The notes under the pieces: model-generated
What the model saw: only the letters and a program-made list of their open reading frames with translations
What the model was told of the DNA's origin: nothing
Database searches by the model: none
Translations under genes and position numbers: made by a program
Shown here: positions 35,270 through 43,526 of the stretch, one piece after another
How positions within the stretch are numbered: position 1 is the stretch's first letter
Layout: each line of letters opens with the position of its first letter
Assembly: GCA_036339375.1 (NCBI GenBank)
Contig: JAYZBC010000036.1
Coordinates: forward strand, 1 to 61,779
Direction of reading: 5' to 3'
DNA: 61,779 nt
From: JAYZBC01 sp036339375
GTDB taxonomy: Bacteria > Pseudomonadota > Alphaproteobacteria > MPNO01 > UBA2964

Positions 35270-36088
35270 ATGATCACCGAAGGCAACAATATCATTCTTG
35301 ATCACGATTTTAACGCTTTGAAGGTCGATATTTCTGACCGAATTCTTACGATAACGCTTAACCGTCCCGAAAAATTAAACACATTTGACGAGGGTATGAA
35401 AGAAGACTTTCGGTGGATTGAAAGGAGGCTCGAAGCAAACGATGAAATCCGAGTTATTATTATTAATGCGGAAGGCGAAAAAGCATTCGGCGCCGGAGCT
35501 GACTTATCTTGGTTTGAACAAGATTTTTTGACAGAGCGGTTCAGAATAGAGTATCGATGGATCCACGATTTTTTTGATCGTTTAGAGCGGATAGAAATAC
35601 CTGTAATTTGCGCTGCACAGGGAATTTGTGCATGCGGGGGACTTGAACTCGCAATGTCGTGCGATTTCCGGATATGTACTGAAGATGCACGTTTTGGCTT
35701 TACAGAGGGGAACATCAACCTTATTCCCGGCTCGGGAGGTTGCTCCCGGCTAATTCGGCTCATTGGACCTAGTTGGGCTAAGGAGCTGGTTCTTGCAGGT
35801 GAATTTATTGATGCCGTGAAAGCTGCAGAACTTGGGCTTGTCACCCGCGTGGTACCCCGCGATCAACTGGAATCGGAAGCACGAAATTTAGCAAGCAAGC
35901 TCGCAGCAAAAGCCCCGATGGCTCTAGGTCTTGCAAAGGCAATTATGAATACTTGCGAAAATATTGATATGGCATCCGGCAGAATTCTAGAACGCCTCGG
36001 ACAATCAGTGTTGATTACTTCGGAGGACCACAAGGAAGGTGTTCGTGCTTTTCGTGAGAAAAGAAAGCCAGATTACAAGGGACGCTAA
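35270..36088 (+). CDS. Enoyl-CoA hydratase/isomerase family protein
   Basis: This 272-residue crotonase-fold enzyme retains both catalytic glutamates of enoyl-CoA hydratases: one in CGGLELAMSCD and one in FGFTEGNINLIPGSGG. The oxyanion-hole motif is AFGAGADLSW. It therefore probably hydrates enoyl-CoA rather than only isomerising it. I chose the ATG at 35270 with AAAAGGAG five bases upstream; the frame runs 22 codons further without family similarity. It probably shares a transcript with the diiron protein upstream. Substrate unknown. Confidence 0.87.
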   Translation: MITEGNNIILDHDFNALKVDISDRILTITLNRPEKLNTFDEGMKEDFRWIERRLEANDEIRVIIINAEGEKAFGAGADLSWFEQDFLTERFRIEYRWIHDFFDRLERIEIPVICAAQGICACGGLELAMSCDFRICTEDARFGFTEGNINLIPGSGGCSRLIRLIGPSWAKELVLAGEFIDAVKAAELGLVTRVVPRDQLESEARNLASKLAAKAPMALGLAKAIMNTCENIDMASGRILERLGQSVLITSEDHKEGVRAFREKRKPDYKGR

Positions 36089-36185
36089 CTCAGCAACCCT
36101 CCACCAAATCATTTTTCAAAAGTATTTCCTCCTGGCCATCACCTTTTGTAAAATTGTTTGCGTTAAATGGTGAGCCTGATGAAGG

Positions 36186-36449
36186 CTAACCCTTAGATGC
36201 GGCGGCGAGATAAATTTCTATTTTTCGGTGTGTCCAAAAACGGTAATTAGGAGGGAGTGTTTCTTTACTGTATGCATAATCAAAAGTCAGAACTTTTAGG
36301 GACAGTCCATATTTAAGGAGCCAATTCGAAAAAAGGTGGTCCAAACGGCCCCAATGTTTGTTCTCATCAAGCTTGACGTGGTTGTTACTATGGGGCAAAT
36401 CCTCTAATAGATACGAAAATAAATTTATAAACAGGCCATGGAGTTTTGT
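36186..36449 (-). pseudogene. Possible degraded C-terminal fragment of a GMC-type oxidoreductase
   Basis: Between divergent-looking genes, the minus strand stays open for about 130 codons and ends in a stop at 36186. Its middle reads EDLPHSNNHVKLDEN and later KYGLSLKVLTFDY, resembling the LPxPxNRVTL and YGLPxxxxTFxY segments of GMC-family FAD oxidoreductases. The FAD-binding domain and catalytic His region are missing, and the open frame runs into the next gene on the other strand. I read it as a possible relic. It could also be chance coding similarity in a 361-bp gap. Confidence 0.3.
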
Positions 36450-37463
36450 ATGCGTGCGGTTTGCCTCTATGAGCAAGGCGGGGTCGACAAACTCGTCCTT
36501 GAAGAAAATTTTCCCGATCCTGTTGTTGGCAAAGGGCAGGTAGTCATTCGAGTAAAGGCTACCTCCCTCAACTACCATGATGTTTTTACCTGTCGGGGAA
36601 TGCCAGGTATAAAAATACCAATGCCCATGATTTTAGGTTTAGATATAGCTGGAGAAATCGTAGAAGTGGGCAAAGAAGTAGACAATTGGAATGTTGGTGA
36701 TCAAGTACTTGTAAACCCATTGGATCCCAAGGACCCAACTAAAGGCTTAATGGGAGAAATGCTCCATGGAGGCGCCGCCGAATTTTGTTTAGTGGACAGT
36801 ACAAGATTAATTAAAATTCCTAATGGGTGTTCCTATCAACAGGCTGCCGCTCTTCCTGTTGCTTATGGTACAGCTCACCGCATGATGTTCACTAATGGCG
36901 GTATGCAGGGCAACGAACGTGTTCTAATTTTAGGTGCAAGCGGTGGGGTAGGTTCTTGCTGTGTTTTGTTGTCAAAAATGATGGGCTGTGAAGTGGTTGC
37001 CTGTGGTAGTACAGAGGAAAAGTTAAACGCTTTGACAGAATGGGGTGCTGACCACGTCATTAATTATAAAGAGGAAGATTTTGTAAAAGCTGTTTGGGAG
37101 AAATTCACCAAACCACACCGACGAAAATTTGAAGGCGGCGTTGATGTTGTGATCAATTTTACGGGTGGAGACACCTGGGTTCCGTCTTTTAAGGTGACCC
37201 GTCGCGGTGGTAAAATTCTTACCTGCGGAGCAACAGCTGGCTTTGATCCTAAAACTGATCTTCGGTATATCTGGACTTTTGAACTTAAAGTGCTGGGTTC
37301 AAATAGTTGGCTTCCTGAAGATCTCATAACTCTGATGAACTTGATTTCCCAGGGTAAATTGAGCCCGGTGGTGGATACTGTTCTTCCTCTGGAAAGGACA
37401 TCTGAAGGGGTTAAACTTCTTGAGGACCGGAAGGTGATCGGTAAGATCATTATTACACCCTGA
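36450..37463 (+). CDS. Zinc-independent quinone oxidoreductase / MDR-family dehydrogenase
   Basis: This 337-residue medium-chain dehydrogenase/reductase has an N-terminal GroES-like domain (MRAVCLYEQGGVDKL, then LGLDIAGEIVEVGKEV) and a Rossmann domain with the nucleotide motif GASGGVGS. The structural-zinc cysteines and the GHE catalytic-zinc motif of alcohol dehydrogenases are absent, so it falls with NADPH:quinone reductases and enoyl reductases. The ATG at 36450 has GGAG six bases before it and is preferred over an ATG 12 bases upstream. An acyl-CoA ligase gene follows after 10 bp, so the pair is an operon. Confidence 0.85.
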   Translation: MRAVCLYEQGGVDKLVLEENFPDPVVGKGQVVIRVKATSLNYHDVFTCRGMPGIKIPMPMILGLDIAGEIVEVGKEVDNWNVGDQVLVNPLDPKDPTKGLMGEMLHGGAAEFCLVDSTRLIKIPNGCSYQQAAALPVAYGTAHRMMFTNGGMQGNERVLILGASGGVGSCCVLLSKMMGCEVVACGSTEEKLNALTEWGADHVINYKEEDFVKAVWEKFTKPHRRKFEGGVDVVINFTGGDTWVPSFKVTRRGGKILTCGATAGFDPKTDLRYIWTFELKVLGSNSWLPEDLITLMNLISQGKLSPVVDTVLPLERTSEGVKLLEDRKVIGKIIITP

Positions 37464-37473
37464 ATGTTTTGCT

Positions 37474-38994
37474 ATGCGTGAGGATACTGGTAATTTAGGG
37501 GATATTTTTTCGTTAAACTGTAAAGATGATTCTAGTGCAGTGATTGATGTCCGAATTAACGAAAATCCACGTACGATCACTTTCTTTGAATTAAATAATT
37601 CGATAAATGCTCTCGCAAGGGGACTATTGCGCGAAGGGTTTTCTGTAGGCGACAGAGTGGCAATTTTGTCCCTTAATCGGGTTGAGTTTTTGGAGGTTCT
37701 TTTCGGCGCGATGAGGGTTGGTTGTGTGCCTGTGATGGTCAACGCAAAACTTCCAGCTGACCAGGTCCAATTTATTCTAAAAGATGCAGGAGCTAAAATC
37801 ACCTTTTGTGAGAAAGAATTTGTCTCCCTTTGTGGCCATCAAACTCGTTGTGTGGTTTTTGGGGCAGATGATATTAACGGGTACAATGAATTTATTGATT
37901 TTGGGGAGCTGGAAATCTTTGTGCCTGGTCCCAACGACGTTGCTGAACAACCTTACACCTCCGGTTCAACCGGCCGACCAAAGGGAGTATTACTCCATCA
38001 TTTTGGTCAGCGTTGGTTGGTGGAACAGCTTGTTTCTAGTCGAGACATGTCCGCAAAGGATTGTAGCATAATTTCGGCACCTCTTTATCACAAAAATGCT
38101 CTTTTAGCTGTTAAATCGGCCTTGGCTTGCGGTGGTAGGATCGTTCTTTTATCCCGCTTCGACGTTAAAGATTACGTTGAAAGCATAGAAAAACACCGGC
38201 TAACAATTTTGACGGGCGTTCCGACCATGTATGCATTGCTTTTGCAACAGGAAGAATTACTTAAAAAAACGGATTTGTCTTCGGTGAGAGTCCTTAGTAT
38301 GGGTTCAGCACCTGCGTCAGAAGTTTTGTTAGATAACTTGCAGGAAGTTTTTCCTCAGGCCCGTATAAATTTGAACTACGGTATCACAGAAGGAGGCCCC
38401 ATCTTGTTATCTTGGAAACATGAAAAGGGTTTAAAAAAACCTCGCGCTTCTATAGGTTATCCTTTTTCTGAAGTGGAAATTAAACTTGCTAATGGGCCAA
38501 ATGTGGACGAAGGGATTTTATTTACACGCAACCCCGGAGTAATGCTTGGTTACCATAATTTACCTAAAGAAACAGAAAATGTACTTAAAAAGGGATGGCT
38601 AAATACAGGCGATATTTTGAGGCGGGATAAAGATGGCTGGTATTTTTTTGTAGGTCGAAGTGATGACATGTTTGTCACGGGAGGGGAGAATGTTTACCCC
38701 GGGTATGTAGAAACCTTGCTGGAACGTCACCCTGACGTAATGCAAGCCGTAGTGGTACCAGCACCTAACGCACTAAAAGCCCATGTTCCACACGCGTTTA
38801 TCGTTGCCCGGTTGGGCTGCTCGATTGGAGAAGAAGATATAAAGCAGCACGCACTCACCAATGGTCCCGCCTTTGCACATCCGAGGAAGGTTCATTTTCT
38901 AGCGGAATTGCCACTTGCTGGAACCAACAAGGTTGATCGCAATGCCCTAAAAATATTAGCCAAACAAGCAGCTGAGATAGATGGGACAGTTTGA
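37474..38994 (+). CDS. Acyl-CoA synthetase (AMP-forming)
   Basis: This 506-residue AMP-forming ligase has the ATP loop YTSGSTGRPKG (161-171), the acceptor motif NLNYGITEGGP, the hinge GRSDDMFVTGGENVYP and the C-terminal lysine region LPLAGTNKVDRNAL. It is the third acyl/aryl-CoA ligase in the window and is not closely similar to the other two. It follows the MDR dehydrogenase by 10 bp. A carboxylic acid from aromatic or branched-chain degradation is a likely substrate, but nothing in the sequence fixes it. Confidence 0.87.
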   Translation: MREDTGNLGDIFSLNCKDDSSAVIDVRINENPRTITFFELNNSINALARGLLREGFSVGDRVAILSLNRVEFLEVLFGAMRVGCVPVMVNAKLPADQVQFILKDAGAKITFCEKEFVSLCGHQTRCVVFGADDINGYNEFIDFGELEIFVPGPNDVAEQPYTSGSTGRPKGVLLHHFGQRWLVEQLVSSRDMSAKDCSIISAPLYHKNALLAVKSALACGGRIVLLSRFDVKDYVESIEKHRLTILTGVPTMYALLLQQEELLKKTDLSSVRVLSMGSAPASEVLLDNLQEVFPQARINLNYGITEGGPILLSWKHEKGLKKPRASIGYPFSEVEIKLANGPNVDEGILFTRNPGVMLGYHNLPKETENVLKKGWLNTGDILRRDKDGWYFFVGRSDDMFVTGGENVYPGYVETLLERHPDVMQAVVVPAPNALKAHVPHAFIVARLGCSIGEEDIKQHALTNGPAFAHPRKVHFLAELPLAGTNKVDRNALKILAKQAAEIDGTV

Positions 38995-39134
38995 ATTGGA
39001 TGTTCCACTACAGTAGTATTTAGCTCAGTTAAACTTATAAAAAACAATAAGAGCACCCATTCAACTCTTCCCCTTGTTTTTTTATATAAGTTGAATTTAA
39101 ATTTAGCTCTTTCTAACAATTTTTTGAGGACAAA

Positions 39135-40304
39135 ATGAAACGGAGCGAAGATCGAATTCTTGTGACACATGTTGGCAGTCTTCCCCGTCCCGAAGTCCTT
39201 ATAGAAAATATGTTTTCTGTTGATCGGGGAAGTCCTCTTTCTCAGGCAGATTACGAAAACATTTTGAGTAAATCTGTTTTGGATATCGTCAAAAAACAAA
39301 TGGAGTTAGGCATCGATATCGTTGATGATGGCGAATTTTCGAAAAGGGGATTTGCAGTTTATGCCCACGAACGCCTTGGGGGGTTATCCCCAACTGGGCG
39401 TCAGAGACCTTCTCCTTGGGCTGATTCTCGCGAATCCCGTGCATTCCCAGAGTTTTACGAGCCTCTTACAAGGCCGAATTCAAATCCGCTAACCTTAAGC
39501 AATATGCAAATGGCTTGCACTGGACCGTTGACTTACGAGGGACAGGAATTACTAAAGCGCGATATTTTGAACTTGACCAATGCTGTCATGAAAAATGATG
39601 CAGTGGAAGCATTTTTACCAGCTATTTCACCTTGCGATATTGTTGGAAATGTAATTAACGAATTTTATCGAAATGATGAGGAATTTCTCTACGCTGTAGC
39701 GGATGCAATGAATGAGGAATATAAGACCATTGTAGATGCTGGTTTTGTCCTCCAAATTGATGATCCGCGCTTGATCAATTATTACATCAAAAATCCTGGT
39801 AAAAGTGTAAAAGAGTGTCGCGCTTGGGCAGAAAAACAAGTGGATGCAATTAATTATTCATTAAAAGGAGTGCCGGCAGACCGAGTACGGTATCACACCT
39901 GTTATGGTATCAACATGGGTCCCAGGGTTCATGACATGGAAATGAAGGATTTTATAGACATAATTATGAAAATTAATGCAGACGCTTATTCTTTTGAGGC
40001 AGCTAATCCACGACACGAACATGAGTGGAATATTTGGAAGGACATTAAATTACCAGAGGGAAAATCCATTATCCCCGGGGTTATAACACACTCTTCACTA
40101 CTCGTAGAACATCCCCAACTCGTTGCAGAGCGGCTCCTTCGTTACGCTTCTGAAGTAGGAAGAGAAAATGTTATTGCCGGTGGTGATTGTGGGTTTGGGA
40201 CACAAGCCATGGCTGAACCAGAGGTACATTCGACAATTGTTTGGGCCAAATTCTCAGCGATGGCTGAGGGTGCAAAAATAGCTAGCGATGCCCTCTGGCC
40301 CTAA
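39135..40304 (+). CDS. MetE-like (cobalamin-independent methionine synthase) catalytic-domain protein
   Basis: This is a 389-residue protein of the MetE C-terminal catalytic-domain family. The zinc ligands of MetE are all present: H254 and C256 in RYHTCYG, E288 in YSFEAANPRHEHE and C352 in GGDCGFGT. The N-terminal MetE domain is missing, as in stand-alone relatives that use other methyl donors or act as demethylases. It opens with the family's ILVTHVGSLPRP. TGAGGA lies upstream of ATG. It follows an acyl-CoA ligase by 140 bp and meets speE tail to tail with a 4-bp overlap. The methyl donor and acceptor are unknown. Confidence 0.83.
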   Translation: MKRSEDRILVTHVGSLPRPEVLIENMFSVDRGSPLSQADYENILSKSVLDIVKKQMELGIDIVDDGEFSKRGFAVYAHERLGGLSPTGRQRPSPWADSRESRAFPEFYEPLTRPNSNPLTLSNMQMACTGPLTYEGQELLKRDILNLTNAVMKNDAVEAFLPAISPCDIVGNVINEFYRNDEEFLYAVADAMNEEYKTIVDAGFVLQIDDPRLINYYIKNPGKSVKECRAWAEKQVDAINYSLKGVPADRVRYHTCYGINMGPRVHDMEMKDFIDIIMKINADAYSFEAANPRHEHEWNIWKDIKLPEGKSIIPGVITHSSLLVEHPQLVAERLLRYASEVGRENVIAGGDCGFGTQAMAEPEVHSTIVWAKFSAMAEGAKIASDALWP

Positions 40305-41149
40305 TTTTTAAGAGCTTGGATATAGGGAGGTAATTTAAAACTTGCAATATGGGTTTTGGCTGAATAATACCTTGTGTTTAGCTTTAACCCTTTTATACGC
40401 TGTTGTATTTTTTTTATCTGTGTTTTTCTCGCTTTTGGGCTGTGGCTACCCCAGCCGAATGCCATAAAGCCCCCACTATAAGTAGGGACCTGGGTAATAT
40501 AGATAGTTGAATCTCTATAAATTTTGTCGATTTGTTTAAAGCTATTGCGTATTCCCTCTTCTTGTAAAAATGTCACGCCATTTTGCGTAACCAGTATGCC
40601 TTGTTCTGTTAAGCAATTTCCGCATGCCTTATAAAAATCATAAGAAAACAAAGCCAACCCTGGCCCTATAGGATCAGTGGAATCGACAATAACGATGTCA
40701 AACTTTTGCACAGTTTCTTGAACAAACTTAACACCATTCATAAATTTAATTTCAGTTCTTTCATCCTCAAAAGCCCCATCACTTAAACCGGGTATGTATT
40801 TTTTGCAGATTTCTACTACTTTTTTGTCCAGTTCAATCATAGTAATTTTCACATTGGGATGCTTGACGGCTTCCCGCAAAGTTCCTCCGTCACCACCCCC
40901 AATGATAAGGACGTGTTCAACAGAACCATGAGCTATTATGGGGACATGCACCAACATTTCATGGTAGCAAAAATCATCCCGTTCTGTGGTTTGTATGATG
41001 TTATCAAGGACTAACACCCTGCCAAATTGAGAATTTTCAAAAATCAAAGCATCTTGAAAATCGGTCCGTCCTTCGAAAAGCAACTTATCGATAAGCAAAG
41101 ATTGGCGGAAGCCGTTATGCAAATTTTCTGAGAACCAACGTTCTTTCAC
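40301..41149 (-). CDS. speE: Spermidine synthase SpeE
   Basis: SpeE transfers an aminopropyl group from decarboxylated S-adenosylmethionine to putrescine. The 282-residue chain has the family's GGGDGGTLREA motif (84-94), the acidic MIELDKKV segment binding the nucleoside, and the DSTDPIGPG catalytic loop. Its ATG overlaps the speD stop by ATGA, so the two polyamine genes are translationally coupled. Confidence 0.95.
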   Translation of the reverse strand: MKERWFSENLHNGFRQSLLIDKLLFEGRTDFQDALIFENSQFGRVLVLDNIIQTTERDDFCYHEMLVHVPIIAHGSVEHVLIIGGGDGGTLREAVKHPNVKITMIELDKKVVEICKKYIPGLSDGAFEDERTEIKFMNGVKFVQETVQKFDIVIVDSTDPIGPGLALFSYDFYKACGNCLTEQGILVTQNGVTFLQEEGIRNSFKQIDKIYRDSTIYITQVPTYSGGFMAFGWGSHSPKARKTQIKKIQQRIKGLKLNTRYYSAKTHIASFKLPPYIQALKN

Positions 41150-41607
41150 TCGTGGAGGCCGCGTTTATGTATCACCGATTTTACTTGGTCCGGTGACAAA
41201 TAATGTTTTAGGGCTGTTAAAGTATTTTCAGCCTGACAAGAGCCACAAGTAAAAACGTCAAAAGAAGCAAATCCGCGTTCTGGCCATGTGTGAATGCTCA
41301 TGTGAGATTCTGCTAGTAATACTATTCCTGAAATTCCGCCGCCCTCGCTAAATTGGTTTAAATGGATATGGAGTAAAGTCGCACCACAAGCTTTTACCGC
41401 TGCCCTCAAAGTTTGTTCAATGACTGAAAGATCATTGAGCGATTTAGCTCCCCAAAGGTCCACGAGCAAGTGATCTCCCGCATATACCTGTCCTTTATGT
41501 TCTACAAAATAGTCTTCAGCTACGTTTTTTGAGCAAGTTCTCTCTACTGAAGTTACTACTTCAGGGGTAATTATTTTTCGAGTAACTGGCTGCGAACCTT
41601 TATTCAT
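41146..41607 (-). CDS. speD: S-adenosylmethionine decarboxylase proenzyme SpeD
   Basis: SpeD supplies decarboxylated S-adenosylmethionine to SpeE. This 153-residue bacterial class 1 proenzyme self-cleaves before the serine in LLAESHMSIHTWPE, producing the pyruvoyl group (S101 counted from this start). Catalytic GFASFDVFTCG follows. I chose the ATG at 41607, because AAAGGA stands ten bases upstream. The ATG at 41616 would put that site directly against the start codon. Confidence 0.94.
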   Translation of the reverse strand: MNKGSQPVTRKIITPEVVTSVERTCSKNVAEDYFVEHKGQVYAGDHLLVDLWGAKSLNDLSVIEQTLRAAVKACGATLLHIHLNQFSEGGGISGIVLLAESHMSIHTWPERGFASFDVFTCGSCQAENTLTALKHYLSPDQVKSVIHKRGLHE

Positions 41608-41732
41608 TCCCACCATTTCCTTTAAGGAGTGTTGAATAGGCCATAATCACAAGTCATGTTTTTTCAATCATTCAACTTATAATTACAAGAGCAAATTATA
41701 AAAAATTGTCTGATTAGATGCAAAAAAGGGGG

Positions 41733-43520
41733 TTAAATTAAATCAATTCTTGTATTGGCGACAACGGCGCCCCCACTGGTGGCAGCTTTTTCTAGGGCGG
41801 CAGTTTTAGGCAAAATAGCTTCTGAAAAATTTAAAGCTGTGGCAATTTTGGCTTCGTAAAATTTTGGATTACTTATTTTTGTTTTGGAAAGTCTGGTTTC
41901 CGCTATAAATGCGGCACGGGCCATATGATAGCCGCCAAGTACTGTACCTGCTAAGAAAAGGTAAGGGACGGCTCCAGCGTCAGCGATTTCAGGGTTAATT
42001 TTAGCAGCATTTAGAATTTGGTGGGTAGCTCTTGAAAGTGCAGCACCTGCTTCTGCAAGTCGCCCCCGAATAGAAATTAATTGATTATTTTTTACAGTTG
42101 ATAATATTCCATCAAACTGACGCATTTCTTCAATCAGCACATTCATCATAAAACCCTCGTCACTTATCAGCCTGCGTTTAATCAAATCAATGGCTTGGAT
42201 TCCATTTGTACCCTCATAAATCGGGGTAATGCGTGCATCTCTATAAAGCTGGGCGGCACCAGTTTGCTCAATATACCCTGCTCCTCCATGGACTTGAATG
42301 TTGAGAGAAGCAATTTGTACAGCGCGATCTGTGCACCATGCTTTGATGATAGGGGTTAAAAGAGATACTCGTCTTTGATGCAAGGCCCGAATTTTCGAAT
42401 CTTGATGGTTTTCCGATAAATCAACCGATAAAGCGGTATCATAACAAAGGGCTCGCATCGCTTCTACCTGGCCCTTCATGGATAATAGCATTCGCCGAAC
42501 GTCAGGATGGTTTATGATCGTAGCGCGTTTTCCTCTTTGATTGCACCCCTGCACTCGAGAGTTAGCAAAATTCTTGGCTTGTTGAAAAGCTCTTTCGGCG
42601 ATACCCAGCCCCTGATGACCTATAGCTAAACGGGCGGTGTTCATCATCGTGAACATAACGGAGAGACCCCTGTTTTTTTCTCCTATCAACCAGCCTAAAG
42701 CCCCCTTGTTTGAACCATATTCCATTAAACAGGTGGGGCTAGCGTGAATCCCAAGTTTTTTTTCTATTGAAAGGCAGCGCACTTCATTTCTTTCACCTAC
42801 CTCTCCGTTCTGATTTATTAGAAACTTTGGCACCATAAACAAAGAAATTCCATTTGAACCACGGGGGCTATCAGGAGTTCGAGCGAGGAGCAGGTGGACA
42901 ATATTATCTGTTAAATCGTGATCACCCCAACTTATAAAAATTTTTTGACCCTTTATCCGAAAAGCTTCACCGTCGGGCACTGCACGGCAGGTTAAGGCAC
43001 CTATATCCGATCCCGCGTGTGGTTCAGTGATTGCCATAGCGCCCGTCCAATCTCCGCTAACCAGACGTGGTAGCCATGCAGTTTTCAAATCAGCTGTAGC
43101 ATGCTTGGCAAGGAGCGTAACCGCGCTGTCGGTTAACGTGTTACACAATGCAAATGAAAGATTGGAAGAATTCCAAATTTCGAACAAAGCTGTTGTGATT
43201 AGGCGGGGCAGCCCTTGTCCTCCAAAATCAATATTAGCGGAAGCTTTCCCCCATCCCGCCTTTTGGTAGGCTTTGTAGGCATTTTGAAATCCAGCGGGGG
43301 TCGATACCATACCGTTTTTTAATTTGGCACCCTCCTGATCACCTGTTTGGTTGAGTGGCGATAGTATTTCAGAACCAAAACGACCCGCTTGGTCTAGAAT
43401 TGCCACAACATCTTCTTTTGAAATACTGGAAAAATTTGGAAGAGAGTTAAGTGTGTTGAATCCTGCCAACTCTTCTAGGACAAATTGTATGTCCGCGTGG
43501 GGAGGACAGTAGTCAAACAT
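41733..43520 (-). CDS. Acyl-CoA dehydrogenase (long form with C-terminal extension)
   Basis: This is a 595-residue flavin acyl-CoA dehydrogenase of the long bacterial form with an extra C-terminal domain. Landmarks are the AITEPHAGSDIGAL flavin/substrate motif (163-176), NIQVHGGAGYIEQTGAAQLYRDARI, and the catalytic glutamate E436 in PIYEGTNGIQA. This form includes FadE-like enzymes and the methylmercaptopropionyl-CoA dehydrogenase DmdC, but no DMSP demethylation partner is recognisable here. The substrate is open. The gene ends leftward after a 6-bp gap from the FAD-linked oxidase gene, which suggests co-transcription. Confidence 0.87.
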   Translation of the reverse strand: MFDYCPPHADIQFVLEELAGFNTLNSLPNFSSISKEDVVAILDQAGRFGSEILSPLNQTGDQEGAKLKNGMVSTPAGFQNAYKAYQKAGWGKASANIDFGGQGLPRLITTALFEIWNSSNLSFALCNTLTDSAVTLLAKHATADLKTAWLPRLVSGDWTGAMAITEPHAGSDIGALTCRAVPDGEAFRIKGQKIFISWGDHDLTDNIVHLLLARTPDSPRGSNGISLFMVPKFLINQNGEVGERNEVRCLSIEKKLGIHASPTCLMEYGSNKGALGWLIGEKNRGLSVMFTMMNTARLAIGHQGLGIAERAFQQAKNFANSRVQGCNQRGKRATIINHPDVRRMLLSMKGQVEAMRALCYDTALSVDLSENHQDSKIRALHQRRVSLLTPIIKAWCTDRAVQIASLNIQVHGGAGYIEQTGAAQLYRDARITPIYEGTNGIQAIDLIKRRLISDEGFMMNVLIEEMRQFDGILSTVKNNQLISIRGRLAEAGAALSRATHQILNAAKINPEIADAGAVPYLFLAGTVLGGYHMARAAFIAETRLSKTKISNPKFYEAKIATALNFSEAILPKTAALEKAATSGGAVVANTRIDLI

Positions 43521-43526
43521 GGAAAA

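Noticed and set aside
35270..43520. A DMSP demethylation (Dmd) pathway made of the hydratase, CoA ligase, MetE-like protein and long acyl-CoA dehydrogenase
   Set aside because: The individual families overlap with DmdB, DmdC and DmdD, but no DmdA (GcvT-like) gene exists here and the genes are not in one operon.
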